From Shewanella jiangmenensis (GTDB taxonomy: Bacteria > Pseudomonadota > Gammaproteobacteria > Enterobacterales > Shewanellaceae): 64,000 bases of DNA. The stretch covers positions 62,001 to 126,000 of the forward strand of contig NZ_JAHEPS010000006.1 in assembly GCF_018596335.1 (NCBI RefSeq), written 5' to 3'. Every line of letters starts with the position of its first letter. Within the stretch, counting starts at the first letter, position 1. Made by a program: the position numbers and the translations under genes. Positions 34,269 to 44,800 of this stretch are shown in pieces. The notes under the pieces were generated by a model. That model was not told where the DNA came from. It did not search any database and was given only the letters and a program-made list of their open reading frames with translations.

Positions 34269-34344
34269 GGGTCGTTAGCTCAGTCGGTAGAGCAGTTGGC
34301 TTTTAACCAATTGGTCGAAGGTTCGAATCCTTCACGACCCACCA
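34269..34344 (+). tRNA. tRNA-Lys (UUU), copy 8 of 8
   Basis: Identical to copy 1; spacer of 30 bp before it. No classical terminator is visible in the 150 bp after the array. Confidence 0.98.
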
Positions 34345-34497
34345 CTTACTCCTCTCGTTTCACGCTTCACTTTTCAAACAGCTAATTTAAGCAATCGCTT
34401 TTCTACTTTTGTCTCATAGACCTATTGCTAATACTGCCGAATTTACAATTTGTTCATAGTGCTTCTGATTAATAATAACAATCAGGGAGCTATAACA

Positions 34498-35646
34498 ATG
34501 AAACAAGCAGCAATCTCATTGGCGCTGGCCGGCGCACTTGCCTCAATGGCAGGCACTGCGGCCGCCGAAGCCGGAAAAACCGATTTCACTTTTGGTGGCT
34601 ATATTAAAGCCGATGTGATGTTCAGCGATTACAGCAATGGCGCGCCGGACTCAGGGGATCTGTCCCGTCAGTTTTATGTACCGGGCACCATTTACGGCAA
34701 GGATGGCAACGGCAATCAGGTGGTTGACTTCCAGGCCCGCGAAACCCGCTTTAACTTCAAAACCGCCACCGATGTGGATGGGCACACCCTGACCGGCTTT
34801 ATTGAGCTGGACTTTATGACTCATACCGATGGTAACGAGCGGGTGTCAAACAGCTACTCCCCCCGTATTCGCCACGCCTACGTGAGCTACGATGGCTGGA
34901 CTGCAGGTCAAACCTGGACCACTTTCCAGAATGCCTCCGCGCTGCCTGAAAACCTTGATTTCGTTGGTGCAGCAGACGGTACGCCCTTTGTGCGTCAGGC
35001 ACAGGTGCGTTACACCAGCGGTGCGTTCCAGTTTGCCCTGGAAAACCCTGAAACAACCCTCAGCGCCAATCAAACCGGCTCACGGATCACCAGTGGCAGC
35101 GGCATGATCCCGGACGCCGTCGCCCGTTATAACTTCAAGACCGAAGGCGGCGCCTCGTTCTCGCTTTCCGGTATTGCCCGTCAGCTCAATGTGGAGCAAA
35201 ACGGCCTGGATGACTCAGCGCTCGGTTATGGCGCAAGCTTTGCCGGTATTATTCCGGTCGGTAAAGACGATTTACGTTTCACCGCCACCTGGGGCGAAGG
35301 CCTTGGCCGTTATATGGCGCTGAACTTTGCCAACGCAGGTACCCTGGATGCCAACGGCAATATCGAGACGCTGGGCAGCTTTGGCGGCTTCGTGTCTTAC
35401 CGTCACTGGTGGAATGAGCAGTGGCGCTCAAGCTTTACTGTGTCCGGCATGTCGGTAGACAACAAAGTCGAATACAGCGGCGCCAAGGTGAACAAAGACG
35501 CGATGTCGGCCTACGTGAACCTGCTGTACTCCCCAAGCAAGCCGCTCACTTTCGGTGTTGAGTACATGTATGCCACCAACAGCATGGAAAACGGCACCGA
35601 CGGCGATTTGAACCGGGTGATTTTCTCCGCCAAGTACGCGCTGTAA
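34498..35646 (+). CDS. DcaP-type outer-membrane porin
   Basis: The ATG at 34498 (GGGAG upstream) gives 382 residues with a signal peptide ending near AAA|EAGKTD. The mature protein is a beta-barrel with alternating residues. FTFGGYIKADVMFSDYS, DFQARETRFNFKT, RIRHAYVSYDGWTAGQTW and a final FSAKYAL with aromatic-rich ends match DcaP-like trimeric porins, which take up dicarboxylates or similar small anions. The substrate here is unknown. A terminator follows. Confidence 0.85.
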   Translation: MKQAAISLALAGALASMAGTAAAEAGKTDFTFGGYIKADVMFSDYSNGAPDSGDLSRQFYVPGTIYGKDGNGNQVVDFQARETRFNFKTATDVDGHTLTGFIELDFMTHTDGNERVSNSYSPRIRHAYVSYDGWTAGQTWTTFQNASALPENLDFVGAADGTPFVRQAQVRYTSGAFQFALENPETTLSANQTGSRITSGSGMIPDAVARYNFKTEGGASFSLSGIARQLNVEQNGLDDSALGYGASFAGIIPVGKDDLRFTATWGEGLGRYMALNFANAGTLDANGNIETLGSFGGFVSYRHWWNEQWRSSFTVSGMSVDNKVEYSGAKVNKDAMSAYVNLLYSPSKPLTFGVEYMYATNSMENGTDGDLNRVIFSAKYAL

Positions 35647-35662
35647 GTTACCAATAAACAAA

Positions 35663-35690
35663 GAAGGCGAACCAAGTGTTCGCCTTTTGT
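35663..35690 (+). terminator. Terminator after the porin gene
   Basis: AAGGCGAAC and GTTCGCCTT form a stem with a 5-base loop, followed by TTGTGTTT. Confidence 0.75.
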
Positions 35691-35751
35691 GTTTGTCGCC
35701 AGCACTGTAAGCCCTGACTAATTATCACTTTGCGCTAACCGATATTACAGC

Positions 35752-37080
35752 TTACAGAGTCTCAGGCGATTTGGCGCGAAATAGCATGTCCAGTGCAAAG
35801 CCTTCCTCGGTGTCCGGCAGGGTGATGCTGCCCTCAAGTTTCTGATTGACCAGATTAAAGACTATGTTCATCCCGAGACCTATGCCGCCCTGATTGCGGG
35901 CCGTGGTAAAAAAGGGCTCAAAAATCCGCTTACGCGCTTCCTCGGTCAGGCCTTTGCCATTGTCGCGATAGTGGATGCAAAATTCACCATTGGGCCTAAG
36001 TTCGCCTTTGATGTCTATGCGGTTATCCTGCCCGGCATCAAAGCCGTGCATGACGCTGTTACTGAGCAGATTTATCAGGGTTTGAGAGTGCACGCCCGGA
36101 ATGGTGCTGAGGTTCCAATCCGCAGGAATATCAATCTGTACTTTTGCCTGAACCGATTTCAGCAGTGGCTGCATTGCCGTCACTATCTGATGGTAATACT
36201 GGGCGATATTAATGACTTCATGTTCTGAGCAGTGCTGATCGGCTGCAGTGCGCTTAAAGCTCTCAACAAGTTCTGCGGCCCGCTGCAGATTGACCTCCAT
36301 CAGGGTCATGGCACTGGCGCTGAGTGACAGATACTCTTCAAGATCATCCGAGGTAAGCTCGCCCTTTTGATAGCGGTCAGCAAGCAGCTTGTGGTGTTCT
36401 TTCAGTACGCTTTGGCTGGTGATAGCAACCCCAAGCGGGGTGTTCACCTCATGGGCAAGTCCTGCCACCATATTACCCATGGCCGCCATTTTTTCGGATT
36501 CAACCAATCGCTGCTGCGCTTCTTTTAGCTTGTTAATGGCATCGTCCAGATGGGCTGTGCGCTGGGCAACCTTGGTTTCAAGCAGCTGATTTGCTTCTTC
36601 AAGCCGCCGCTCGTGTGCCAGCCGGTCAAGTTCGGCCTCTATGCGCCCGGAAAACAGTTTAAATAGATCCAGCACAAAGGCATCGTTCTCAATCGGGCGT
36701 TTGTAAAGGGCGACGATTATGCCCATCACTTCGCCTTTGAGGTCGTGCAGCGGCGTACCGAGGTAGCCCTCAATTCCCATTTCAACCAGCAGTAAATCGT
36801 CGGGAAAGCTTGCACAAACATTATCACGGTAACAACACACCGAGTCGTCGGCGGCATTGGCGCAGGGGGTATGGGTGAGGGAGTAGCTGATGTTATCCAC
36901 CAGTTTGCCATCCGCCACCAGGGCAATGGTATTTGAGCAATACTGGGTTTTGTCGAGGGTGGCGACAAAGGTGTAGTCGGCGCCTATGGTTTGATGCAAT
37001 GCTAAGGTGATGGACTGAAAAAATGCCTCGCCTCGGGTGTTGGATACTTTTTCAATGATATTGGCGAGCAACTGTTCCAT
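35752..37080 (-). CDS. Soluble sensor histidine kinase with N-terminal GAF-type domain
   Basis: The 442-residue protein has no membrane segment. The first 165 residues look like a GAF sensor domain with two close cysteines (VCCYRDNVC). A coiled coil (about 165-195) leads to the kinase part: H-box MVAGLAHEVNTPLG, N-box LINLLSNSVMHGF, G-boxes DNGKGLTEEARKRIFEPFF and GIGLGMNI. This HEVNTPL form is common in large regulatory kinases of Shewanella and Vibrio. No response-regulator gene is next to it, so its partner is unknown. Convergent with the porin gene. Confidence 0.87.
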   Translation of the reverse strand: MEQLLANIIEKVSNTRGEAFFQSITLALHQTIGADYTFVATLDKTQYCSNTIALVADGKLVDNISYSLTHTPCANAADDSVCCYRDNVCASFPDDLLLVEMGIEGYLGTPLHDLKGEVMGIIVALYKRPIENDAFVLDLFKLFSGRIEAELDRLAHERRLEEANQLLETKVAQRTAHLDDAINKLKEAQQRLVESEKMAAMGNMVAGLAHEVNTPLGVAITSQSVLKEHHKLLADRYQKGELTSDDLEEYLSLSASAMTLMEVNLQRAAELVESFKRTAADQHCSEHEVINIAQYYHQIVTAMQPLLKSVQAKVQIDIPADWNLSTIPGVHSQTLINLLSNSVMHGFDAGQDNRIDIKGELRPNGEFCIHYRDNGKGLTEEARKRIFEPFFTTARNQGGIGLGMNIVFNLVNQKLEGSITLPDTEEGFALDMLFRAKSPETL

Positions 37081-37137
37081 CTGTTTGCCTGCGTTTGCTT
37101 AAACCTTATTTGAGTGTAGCGTTCAAATTGGCCAATA

Positions 37138-37167
37138 CCAAAAAAGCCCGCAGGGTTGCGGGCTTGA
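37138..37167 (-). terminator. Terminator of grxA
   Basis: AGCCCGCA pairs with TGCGGGCT, with six T on the minus strand, just after the grxA stop. Confidence 0.82.
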
Positions 37168-37190
37168 TGATAACAGGGCTCGGCAGGGGA

Positions 37191-37451
37191 TCAGCCGAGC
37201 AGCTGATGCTCGCGCACGTAGGCTTCAAAATCGGTGCAGCCACCCACATGGGCCTTATCAACGAAGATCTGCGGTACGGTTTCAACGGTTTTGCCGACTG
37301 TCTTTGACAAATCTTCTTTGCTTATTCCTTCGGCATGAATATCCACATAGCGGAAGGTGAAGTCATCACGCTTTTCAACCAGCTGCTCGCACAGCTGTTC
37401 GGCGCGTACACAATAGGGGCAGCCTGGACGGCCAAAGATTACAACGTGCAT
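37191..37451 (-). CDS. grxA: Glutaredoxin 1
   Basis: The 86-residue protein matches GrxA in length and sequence: active site CPYC at residues 11-14, the cis-proline region VETVPQIFVD, and HVGGCTDFEAYV near the end. It uses glutathione to reduce ribonucleotide reductase and protein disulphides in the cytosol. AGGAGCC precedes the ATG. It stands alone with its own terminator. Confidence 0.95.
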   Translation of the reverse strand: MHVVIFGRPGCPYCVRAEQLCEQLVEKRDDFTFRYVDIHAEGISKEDLSKTVGKTVETVPQIFVDKAHVGGCTDFEAYVREHQLLG

Positions 37452-37596
37452 AGTGGCTCCTTATGGTTTGACTGGCATTTTATACCACAGCAGCCGGGGT
37501 TTTGATATCCGCCATTGGGCGTTTAAGCCGCTGTCTGCGCAGCCATCAGCTTAAAAGCTTTAATTGGCTTTTACCGCCTTAATCCGCTTCAGCGCC

Positions 37597-39429
37597 CTAA
37601 TCAGTCTCAAAGCGGCGCTGGCTTTGGTACTTGCCGGTGTAATCAAAAAATTTCTCCAGTAGCTGCCAGCCAAACTTGCCCTTTTTTAACAATAGCAGCT
37701 CAGGCATTTTGAATCTGTCGCGGTCGGCGACTATCTCGCTTGCTTGCTTGTAGCGTGGCAGTTTGACGCCGGGCGCGCGCTGATGAGGTGCCAGAAACGC
37801 CGCAAACAGGGCTTTTCTCTGGCCGTCGGTTTGCATTTTAAAGCGTTCCTCAAACGGATTGCCGTCCATATCCTGATAGCTTATCAGCAGATCATTGCCG
37901 CTTGCGCTTAGCTGCATATCCGCCACCTTAAACAGGTGATGGTGCTTGTGGGCGAGCACGGCTTTAAGGTGTTTGTCGGGGTCAACCAGGGCGCTGTCGC
38001 AGCTTCGGCAAATGCGGGCGGCAATGTCGTTCTCGGCGCCGCAGTCCGGACAAATGCGGGCGCGGTAGCGAAAGTCGCACTGGCTGCCATCCTCGATAAT
38101 GCCCTGACAGCGACGGCCAAAATGCTCGATGATGTCACCATCCTGATCGGTTTTGCCCCAAAACAAATTCGCAAAACCGCAGGCCGGGCAGGGCACCTGC
38201 ACCGGCACGCTCTTGCTGTCGGGGCGGGGTTTTCCCACTTCGGGGTGAAACAGGCTAAAGCCATTGGCGGCGTAATCAAGAATTAGGCACTCGGTTTTGC
38301 CGGGATAAAGCCTGAGCCCCCGTCCGACCATTTGCTGAAACAAACTCACAGATGCGGTGGGCCGCAGGATGGCAATCAAGTCCACGTGGGGCGCATCGAA
38401 TCCCGTGGTCAGCACTGACACATTCACCAGAAAGCGTATTTGGCCTGCTTTAAAGGCATTGATTATCCGGTCGCGCTCGATTGCGTCGGTGTCGGCGGTA
38501 ATGAGCGCAGCGCTGGTTGTGTTTTGAATCGCAGTGCTTGCTTCGCCTTCCTGCATGCCAATGTTTTGTAGCCCTTTGCTTTCGCCGCGCTCAAGCAGGG
38601 CCAGTACTTCTTTGGCATGGCGCACGGTGGCGGCAAAAATGATAACCCCGCGCCTCGATGCGCCAAGGGCTTTCAGCTGGCCAACAATGGCCGTGGTGGC
38701 GCGGCCGCTGGTATTGAGCACCGACTCGACCTCAGCCTCGCTGTAATCACTGTCTTCACTTGCCTTGAGATTGGCAAAGTTGTACTGGGCCGCAAGCCCG
38801 TCAAGCAGCCGTGGCGGCGTTAAAAAGCCCTTTTTAATCAGTACCCGCATCGGCAATTCAAAAATGCACACATCGAACACGCCCTTATCGGGATTGCCCA
38901 CATGACCATGAACATGGCGCTTGTGGATATACCCTTCGCCAAGACGATAGGGTGTAGCGGTAAGCCCAAGTAACAACAGATTGGGATTGGCGGCCTTGAG
39001 CGCGGCAAACAGGCTGTGATATTGGCTGTCCTTATCCTGACTGACCCTGTGGCACTCATCGATGATGACCAGTGAAAAGGGCTCACTGAAGGCATCCAGA
39101 TTTCGCGCTGCCGATTGAATACCGGCGATGACGGTTTTGCCGCCGCTGTCTTTTTCGCCAAGTCCGGCGGAGTAAATGCTGCCGCTGCCTGCCATCAGCG
39201 CGACTTTTTCCGCGTTTTGTGCCACCAGTTCCTTCACATGGGTCAGTACCAGTACCCGCCCTTTGGCGATGCGGGCAAGCTCGGCTATCACCAGACTTTT
39301 ACCGGCGCCGGTTGGCAGCACCAGCACCGCCGATTCACGGCTTTGGCGAAAGTGGTTCAGGGCGGCCTCGATGGCATCCTGCTGGTAGTCGCGAAGGGTA
39401 ATAGTGGGAGCTTGGCTGGTTTTTATCAT
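37597..39429 (-). CDS. radD: DNA repair helicase RadD (YejH-like), superfamily 2
   Basis: The 610-residue protein has an SF2 helicase core: Q-motif region LRDYQQDAIEAAL, Walker A LPTGAGKS (about 39-46), DECH box IIDECHR, LGLTATPYRLG, and motif VI QMVGRGLRLYPGKT. After about residue 390 comes a cysteine-rich zinc part (CPACGF, CPDCGAE, CRSCD). This order fits E. coli RadD, which works in double-strand break repair and template switching with RecA and SSB. The start has only a weak ribosome binding site. Short degenerate repeats lie upstream (39476-39525 and 39568-39618). Confidence 0.88.
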   Translation of the reverse strand: MIKTSQAPTITLRDYQQDAIEAALNHFRQSRESAVLVLPTGAGKSLVIAELARIAKGRVLVLTHVKELVAQNAEKVALMAGSGSIYSAGLGEKDSGGKTVIAGIQSAARNLDAFSEPFSLVIIDECHRVSQDKDSQYHSLFAALKAANPNLLLLGLTATPYRLGEGYIHKRHVHGHVGNPDKGVFDVCIFELPMRVLIKKGFLTPPRLLDGLAAQYNFANLKASEDSDYSEAEVESVLNTSGRATTAIVGQLKALGASRRGVIIFAATVRHAKEVLALLERGESKGLQNIGMQEGEASTAIQNTTSAALITADTDAIERDRIINAFKAGQIRFLVNVSVLTTGFDAPHVDLIAILRPTASVSLFQQMVGRGLRLYPGKTECLILDYAANGFSLFHPEVGKPRPDSKSVPVQVPCPACGFANLFWGKTDQDGDIIEHFGRRCQGIIEDGSQCDFRYRARICPDCGAENDIAARICRSCDSALVDPDKHLKAVLAHKHHHLFKVADMQLSASGNDLLISYQDMDGNPFEERFKMQTDGQRKALFAAFLAPHQRAPGVKLPRYKQASEIVADRDRFKMPELLLLKKGKFGWQLLEKFFDYTGKYQSQRRFETD

Positions 39430-39475
39430 GCAGTGGAATTGTCAGTGTTGGAATGTTTGGTGGCAGAACCTTTTT

Positions 39476-39618
39476 TCAGAGCCTTTGTTGTCAGAGCTTT
39501 TATCAGAGCCTTTGCCAGAGCCTGTGATTAGCGAGCACAACATAGCGATTGAGCGTGTCTCTTTGGCGACAATACACAAGGCTGATAATACACAAAGCTG
39601 CCGATACACAAGGCTAGG
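39476..39618. repeat. Two blocks of degenerate short repeats upstream of radD
   Basis: Block one (39476-39525) has four copies of a TCAGAGCCTTT element at 12-15-bp spacing. Block two (39568-39618) has three copies of ATACACAAGGCTG at 16-17-bp spacing. The 335-bp gap between acs and radD holds these, the acs terminator and no gene. Confidence 0.68.
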
Positions 39619-39697
39619 GATAAAGAGTTCTGTGGCGAGTGTAACAGCTAAGCGGCCTGCGTCCAGCCAAAGGCGGGGGCAATCGCAGCAAGCGGAT

Positions 39698-39724
39698 AAA
39701 AAAAGGCCCCTGAAACAGGGGCCA
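39698..39724 (-). terminator. Terminator of acs
   Basis: GGCCCCTG, AAA, CAGGGGCC, with seven A on the plus strand (T on the minus), about 40 bp after the acs stop. Confidence 0.87.
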
Positions 39725-39764
39725 AACTTGAGGAGAAGATTTAGGGGTGACGCTAAAGCGGTGC

Positions 39765-41717
39765 TCAGTCGGCGCGGTTCAGGCGGCTTTCGATAAGGGT
39801 ATCGATAACCGATGGATCGGCCAGGGTAGACGAATCACCCAGATTGGTAATTTCGTTGGCGGCAATCTTACGCAGGAAACGGCGCATGATTTTGCCTGAG
39901 CGGGTCTTTGGCAGACCGCTTGCCCACTGGATAAGATCCGGTGTTGCCAGCGCGCCGATTTCCTTACGTACCCACTGACGCAGCTCCTGACGCAGCTCTT
40001 CAGTCGGTTCGGTACCCTTGGTCAGCGTCACGTAAGCGTAAATGCCCTGGCCCTTGATATCGTGCGGATAACCCACAACAGCCGCTTCAGCCACCAGATC
40101 GTGCGCCACCAGAGCGCTTTCCACTTCGGCGGTGCCGAGGCGGTGGCCTGATACGTTAATCACGTCGTCCACACGGCCGGTGATCCAGTAGTAACCGTCT
40201 TCGTCACGGCGGGCACCGTCACCGGTGAAATACATGCCGCGGAAGGTCTTGAAGTAGGTCAGCACAAAGCGTTCATGGTCGCCATAAACGGTGCGCATCT
40301 GACCGGGCCAGGAGTCCAGCAGCACTAGGTTGCCCTCGGTGGCGCCTTCCAGGATGTTGCCTTCGTTGTCAACCAGCGCAGGCTGCACGCCAAAGAAGGG
40401 GCGGGTGGCCGAGCCGGGTTTGGTGTCGGTTGCGCCGGGCAGCGGGGTGATGAGGATGCCGCCGGTTTCAGTCTGCCACCAGGTATCCACAATCGGGCAA
40501 TGCTCATGGCCTATGACTTCGTGGTACCAGCGCCAGGCTTCGGGGTTGATAGGCTCACCCACAGAGCCCATGATCCTAAGCGACTTGCCATCGAAACCAT
40601 CGAAATGCTGTTTGCCTTCGGCCATCAGGGCACGGATAAGGGTTGGCGCCGTGTACAGGATATTGACCTGATGACGGTCGATGATTTCACCCATGCGCGC
40701 AGGGCTTGGGAAATTGGGAATACCTTCGTGGATAAGCACGGTGGCGCCATTGGCGAGCGGGCCGTACACCATGTAGCTGTGGCCGGTGATCCAGCCCACA
40801 TCGGCGGTACACCAGTAGACTTCACCCGGTTTGTAATCGAACACATACTCGTGGGTCATCGAGGCATAGACCATGTAACCGCCGGTGGTGTGCAGCACGC
40901 CCTTGGGGTTACCGGTTGAGCCTGAGGTGTACAGCAAAAACAGCGGATCTTCGGCGCCCATTTCTTCAGCGGGGCAGTTGGCATCGGCTGCGGCAACCAC
41001 ATCATCCCACCACAGATCGCGACCTTCGGTCCAGCTGACCTTGCCGCCGGTACGCTTAAGCACCAGTACGGTTTCTACCGTGGTCACATCCGGGCGGCTC
41101 AGCGCCTCGTCGATGTTGGCTTTCAGCGGAATTTTACGGCCGCCGCGCAGACCTTCATCGGCGGTAATAAGCAGTTTTGACTTGCCATCAATCACCCGTG
41201 AGGCGATGGAGTCAGGGGAGAAGCCGCCAAATACCACTGAGTGGATAGCACCAATGCGGGCACAGGCGAGCATGGCCACGGCCGCTTCCGGCACCATGGG
41301 CATATAGATGGTAACCACGTCACCTTTTTTCACGCCCTGTGCTTTGAGGGCATTGGCAAAGCGGCATACATCGGCATGCAGTTCGCGGTAGGTGATGGTG
41401 CGCTGTTCGGCGGCATCATCGCCTTCCCAGATAATGGCAACTGTGTCGCCCTTGGTGGCCAGATGACGGTCCAGACAGTTGGCCGAGGCGTTCAGGGTGC
41501 CGTCGGCAAACCATTTGATATACAGATTCTGGTCGTTGTAGGAAGTGTCTTTGACCTCTGTGAATGGCCGGATCCAGTCTATTCGCTTGGCCTGCTCTGC
41601 CCAGAATCCTTCAGGGTTGCTGACGGATTCCTGGTACATCTTCTGATATTGTTCGTTGTTTACCAGCGCGTTGGCCGCGATTTCGGCAGGCACTGTGTAG
41701 AGAGACTGCATGCTCAT
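39765..41717 (-). CDS. acs: Acetyl-CoA synthetase
   Basis: The 650-residue protein is close to E. coli Acs (652). The P-loop is [13 protein letters not shown], the adenylate-binding [10 protein letters not shown] follows, then the hinge [18 protein letters not shown] and the acetylatable lysine in [11 protein letters not shown]. It makes acetyl-CoA from acetate, ATP and CoA for growth on low acetate. It is divergent from the CrbS-type kinase gene with 177 bp between starts; that gap has a 14-bp palindrome. Two ATGs (41717, 41711) are possible starts. Confidence 0.97.
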   Translation of the reverse strand: MSMQSLYTVPAEIAANALVNNEQYQKMYQESVSNPEGFWAEQAKRIDWIRPFTEVKDTSYNDQNLYIKWFADGTLNASANCLDRHLATKGDTVAIIWEGDDAAEQRTITYRELHADVCRFANALKAQGVKKGDVVTIYMPMVPEAAVAMLACARIGAIHSVVFGGFSPDSIASRVIDGKSKLLITADEGLRGGRKIPLKANIDEALSRPDVTTVETVLVLKRTGGKVSWTEGRDLWWDDVVAAADANCPAEEMGAEDPLFLLYTSGSTGNPKGVLHTTGGYMVYASMTHEYVFDYKPGEVYWCTADVGWITGHSYMVYGPLANGATVLIHEGIPNFPSPARMGEIIDRHQVNILYTAPTLIRALMAEGKQHFDGFDGKSLRIMGSVGEPINPEAWRWYHEVIGHEHCPIVDTWWQTETGGILITPLPGATDTKPGSATRPFFGVQPALVDNEGNILEGATEGNLVLLDSWPGQMRTVYGDHERFVLTYFKTFRGMYFTGDGARRDEDGYYWITGRVDDVINVSGHRLGTAEVESALVAHDLVAEAAVVGYPHDIKGQGIYAYVTLTKGTEPTEELRQELRQWVRKEIGALATPDLIQWASGLPKTRSGKIMRRFLRKIAANEITNLGDSSTLADPSVIDTLIESRLNRAD

Positions 41718-41751
41718 AGGGCTTCCCTTTTATATTTGTTGCGTGGCAATG

Positions 41752-41780
41752 AGTATGGGCGTGGGGCACAACTCACACTA
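41752..41780 (-). promoter_or_regulatory. Possible acs promoter
   Basis: On the minus strand CATACT (41757-41752) is a fair -10 box; TAGTGT 17 bp upstream is a poor -35 box, as expected for an activator-dependent promoter. Confidence 0.4.
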
Positions 41781-41781
41781 T

Positions 41782-41795
41782 TAGACCTTGGTCTA
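41782..41795. promoter_or_regulatory. 14-bp palindrome in the acs-crbS gap, possible CrbR operator
   Basis: TAGACCTTGGTCTA is a perfect inverted repeat. Its centre would be about 43 bp upstream of the predicted acs start, the usual place for an activator of the LuxR/NarL type. The regulator encoded at 46889 belongs to that type. Confidence 0.5.
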
Positions 41796-41894
41796 GTTTG
41801 CTTTTTCCCTTATTTTTTAGCCTGTTGCGAACATATTGCTGGCTGGATTTCCGCCGATTTTCAAGGCACAATGGGCGTAAAAAATGAGAATACT

Positions 41895-44800
41895 ATGAAT
41901 CTGACCCTGTTTGTCTCCGTTATTGCGGTTTTTTACGTGTTTTTGTTGTTCCTGCTGGCGTGGGGCGCGGAGCGCTGGTTCAGCGGCGTAACAAAAAGGC
42001 TGCAAACCTGGATTTATGGCCTGAGTCTGGCGGTGTACTGCTCGTCCTGGAGCTTTTTGGGCACAGTGGGGCAGTCGGCCGGTAATCTGTGGTCGTTTTT
42101 GCCGATTTTCCTCGGCCCCATTCTGATTTTTACCCTCGGCTTTGGCATGCTGCGCAAAATGGTGGTGGTGTCCAAGGCGCAAAATATCACCTCGGTGGCC
42201 GACTTTATTGCCGCCCGTTATGGCAAGTCGCAGCTGCTGGCGGCGCTGGTTACCCTGATAGCGCTCTTTGGCATCATGCCTTATATCGCGCTGCAGCTTA
42301 AAGCCATGGTGGCGTCACTCAACTTATTCCAACCGGCCGGCGAGCCGCTCGACGGTTTCAGTGTGGCGCTGGTGATTTCGGTGGTGCTGGCGGTGTTTGC
42401 CATCTTATTTGGTACCCGCAAGCTTGATGCCACTGAGCATAACCCTGGCATGATGCTCGCCATCGCCTTTGAATCCCTTGTTAAAATCGCCGCCTTTTTG
42501 CTGGTCGGTATTTTTATCAGCTTTGGCGTGTTCGGCGGTTTTGGCGATATCTGGGATAAGGCCAACGCGGCGGCGCTGATTGAACATCCGAAACTTAAAC
42601 TCGAAGCCATACTGCCGGATCTGCTGGTGGGCATTGCCGCCTTTTTGTGTATGCCAAGGCAGTTTCACGTGATGGTGGTGGAGTGCGCCGGTGAAAGTGT
42701 GCTTAGCCGTGGCCGCTGGATATTTCCGATTTACCTGGCGCTCTTTGGTCTTTTTGTTGCGCCGCTCGCCCTTGCCGGAAAGCTTGTGCTTGGCGATTCG
42801 GTGCCGGCCGATACCTATGTGATTAACATGCCGCTCGCCCTTGGCGCGGATTGGCTGGCGATTATTGCGCTGCTTGGGACTCTGTCAGCGGCCACCGGCA
42901 TGGTGATAGTGGCGGTGGTGACCATTTCCATCATGATAAGCAACGAGTGGCTGGTGCCGTTGATGCTGCGGGGCGGCCGGATCCGCGAAAAGAATTTTGC
43001 CCAGTTCTCGCAGTTTCTGCTGAACGCCCGCCGCCTTGCCATCGTGCTTATTCTGGCGGTGGGTTACTTCTCGTTTTTGTACCTTGCCGACAGCGATTCG
43101 CTGGCGCACCTCGGTATGCTCGCCTTTGGTGCCTTTGCCCAGCTTGCCCCTGCGTTGGTGGGCGGCCTTTACTGGAAACACGGCAACCGCGCAGGGGTGT
43201 TTCTTGGGCTTGCGGCCGGTTTTGGCCTGTGGATGTGGGTGCTGCTGCAGGGCGCGGGTGAGCGCCTTGCCAGTGCGGGGCTTTCTGATGTGTGGCTGCT
43301 GTCTTACATCAGCCCCAACGTCAGCGACACTCTCCTTGCCGTCATGGTGAACACCATGTTTTACATTCTGGGGTCGCTTTGGTTTCGCGCAGGTGTGGTG
43401 GAGCGTATTCAGGCGAGCAGCTTTGTCTCCCCCGGTGAGCTTAAAAGCACAGGTACCCGCAAAACCGGGCCGATTTCCCAGCAGGAGCTATTGATGCTCG
43501 CAAGCCGCTTTGTCAGCGCCACCCGCGCTTACCAAAGCTTCAGCCGCTTCTCGCCCGATGCGGTGAGCAGTGACGGCTGGAACAAGGCGGCAAGCCCTGA
43601 GCTGATTGCCCATACCGAACATATGCTCGCCGGGGTGCTTGGTGCATCGAGTGCTTCTTTGGTGCTCGATTCCGTTATCAAGGGGCGCGATCTGGCGCTC
43701 GATGAAGTGCTGTCACTGGTGGATGAAGCCTCCTCCAAGGTGATGCTCAGCCAAGAGATGCTGCGCGGCGCCATCGAGCATGCCTATGAAGGCATCAGCG
43801 TGGTCGACAGCAACCTTAACCTGGTGGCCTGGAATGCCCGCTACAGCGAGCTGTACCAGTATCCGGAAGATTTTTTGCAGGCCGGCATGCCCATCAGTGA
43901 GGTTATCCGCTTCAATGCCGCGCGGGGTTATTGCGGCCCGGGTGACATCGAAGAGCAGGTCGAGCGGCGGGTGCAGCATATGCGCGATGGCACCGCCCAC
44001 AGCTCTGAGCGGGCCAGAAGTGATGGCAAGGTCATCAAAATTCAGGGTAATCCCATGCCCGATGGCGGCTTTGTGATGACCTTTACCGACATTACCCAGT
44101 ACCGAGCCCAGGAGCGGGCGCTCAAAAACGCCAACGAAACCCTTGAGTCGCGGGTGAAGGAGCGTACCTACGAGCTTGCCATGCTCAACAGTCAATTGCT
44201 TGAAGCCAAGGCACAGGAAGAGATGGCCAACGCCTCCAAGAGCCGTTTTCTTGCGGCGGTGGGCCACGACCTGATGCAGCCGCTTAACGCGGCACGGCTT
44301 TTTACCGCATCGCTCTCCCAGTACAGCAACCTTGATGATGAGGCGCGCACGACGCTGTCGCACGTTAACAGCTCACTGAAAATCGCCGGTGAACTGCTGA
44401 CCGACCTTTTGGATATTTCCAAACTCGATTCGGGCATGGTGGAAGTGAATCGGCGCGACTTTGCCGTTGCCGACATACTCACCGGCCTTGCGGTGGAGTT
44501 TGAGGCCATGGGCAAGGATAACCATATTCGCTTTGCCATGGTGCCAAGCACTGCCACGGTCAACTCCGATCCGGCGCTGCTTCGCAGGGTGCTGCAGAAT
44601 TTTCTCACCAATGCTTATCGCTATGCCCGCGGCGGGCGGGTGCTGCTGGGCTGTCGTCATCGTCCGGGCGAGCTTGAAATCCAGGTGCTCGACACCGGCT
44701 GCGGCATAGATGAAAAAGAAGTGCATGAAATCTTTAAAGAGTTCAAGCGTCTTTCCAATCCCCACAGCAAGGGCGTGAGCGGTTTGGGATTGGGGCTTGC

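Noticed and set aside
33506..34344. Regular repeats with short spacers resembling a CRISPR array
   Set aside because: The repeats are 76-nt tRNA-Lys genes with full cloverleaf pairing and CCA; spacers differ in length and no cas genes are near.
41241..41894. Upstream extension of the crbS reading frame by 218 codons
   Set aside because: It runs antisense through acs and has no membrane or domain character; the first credible start is the ATG at 41895.
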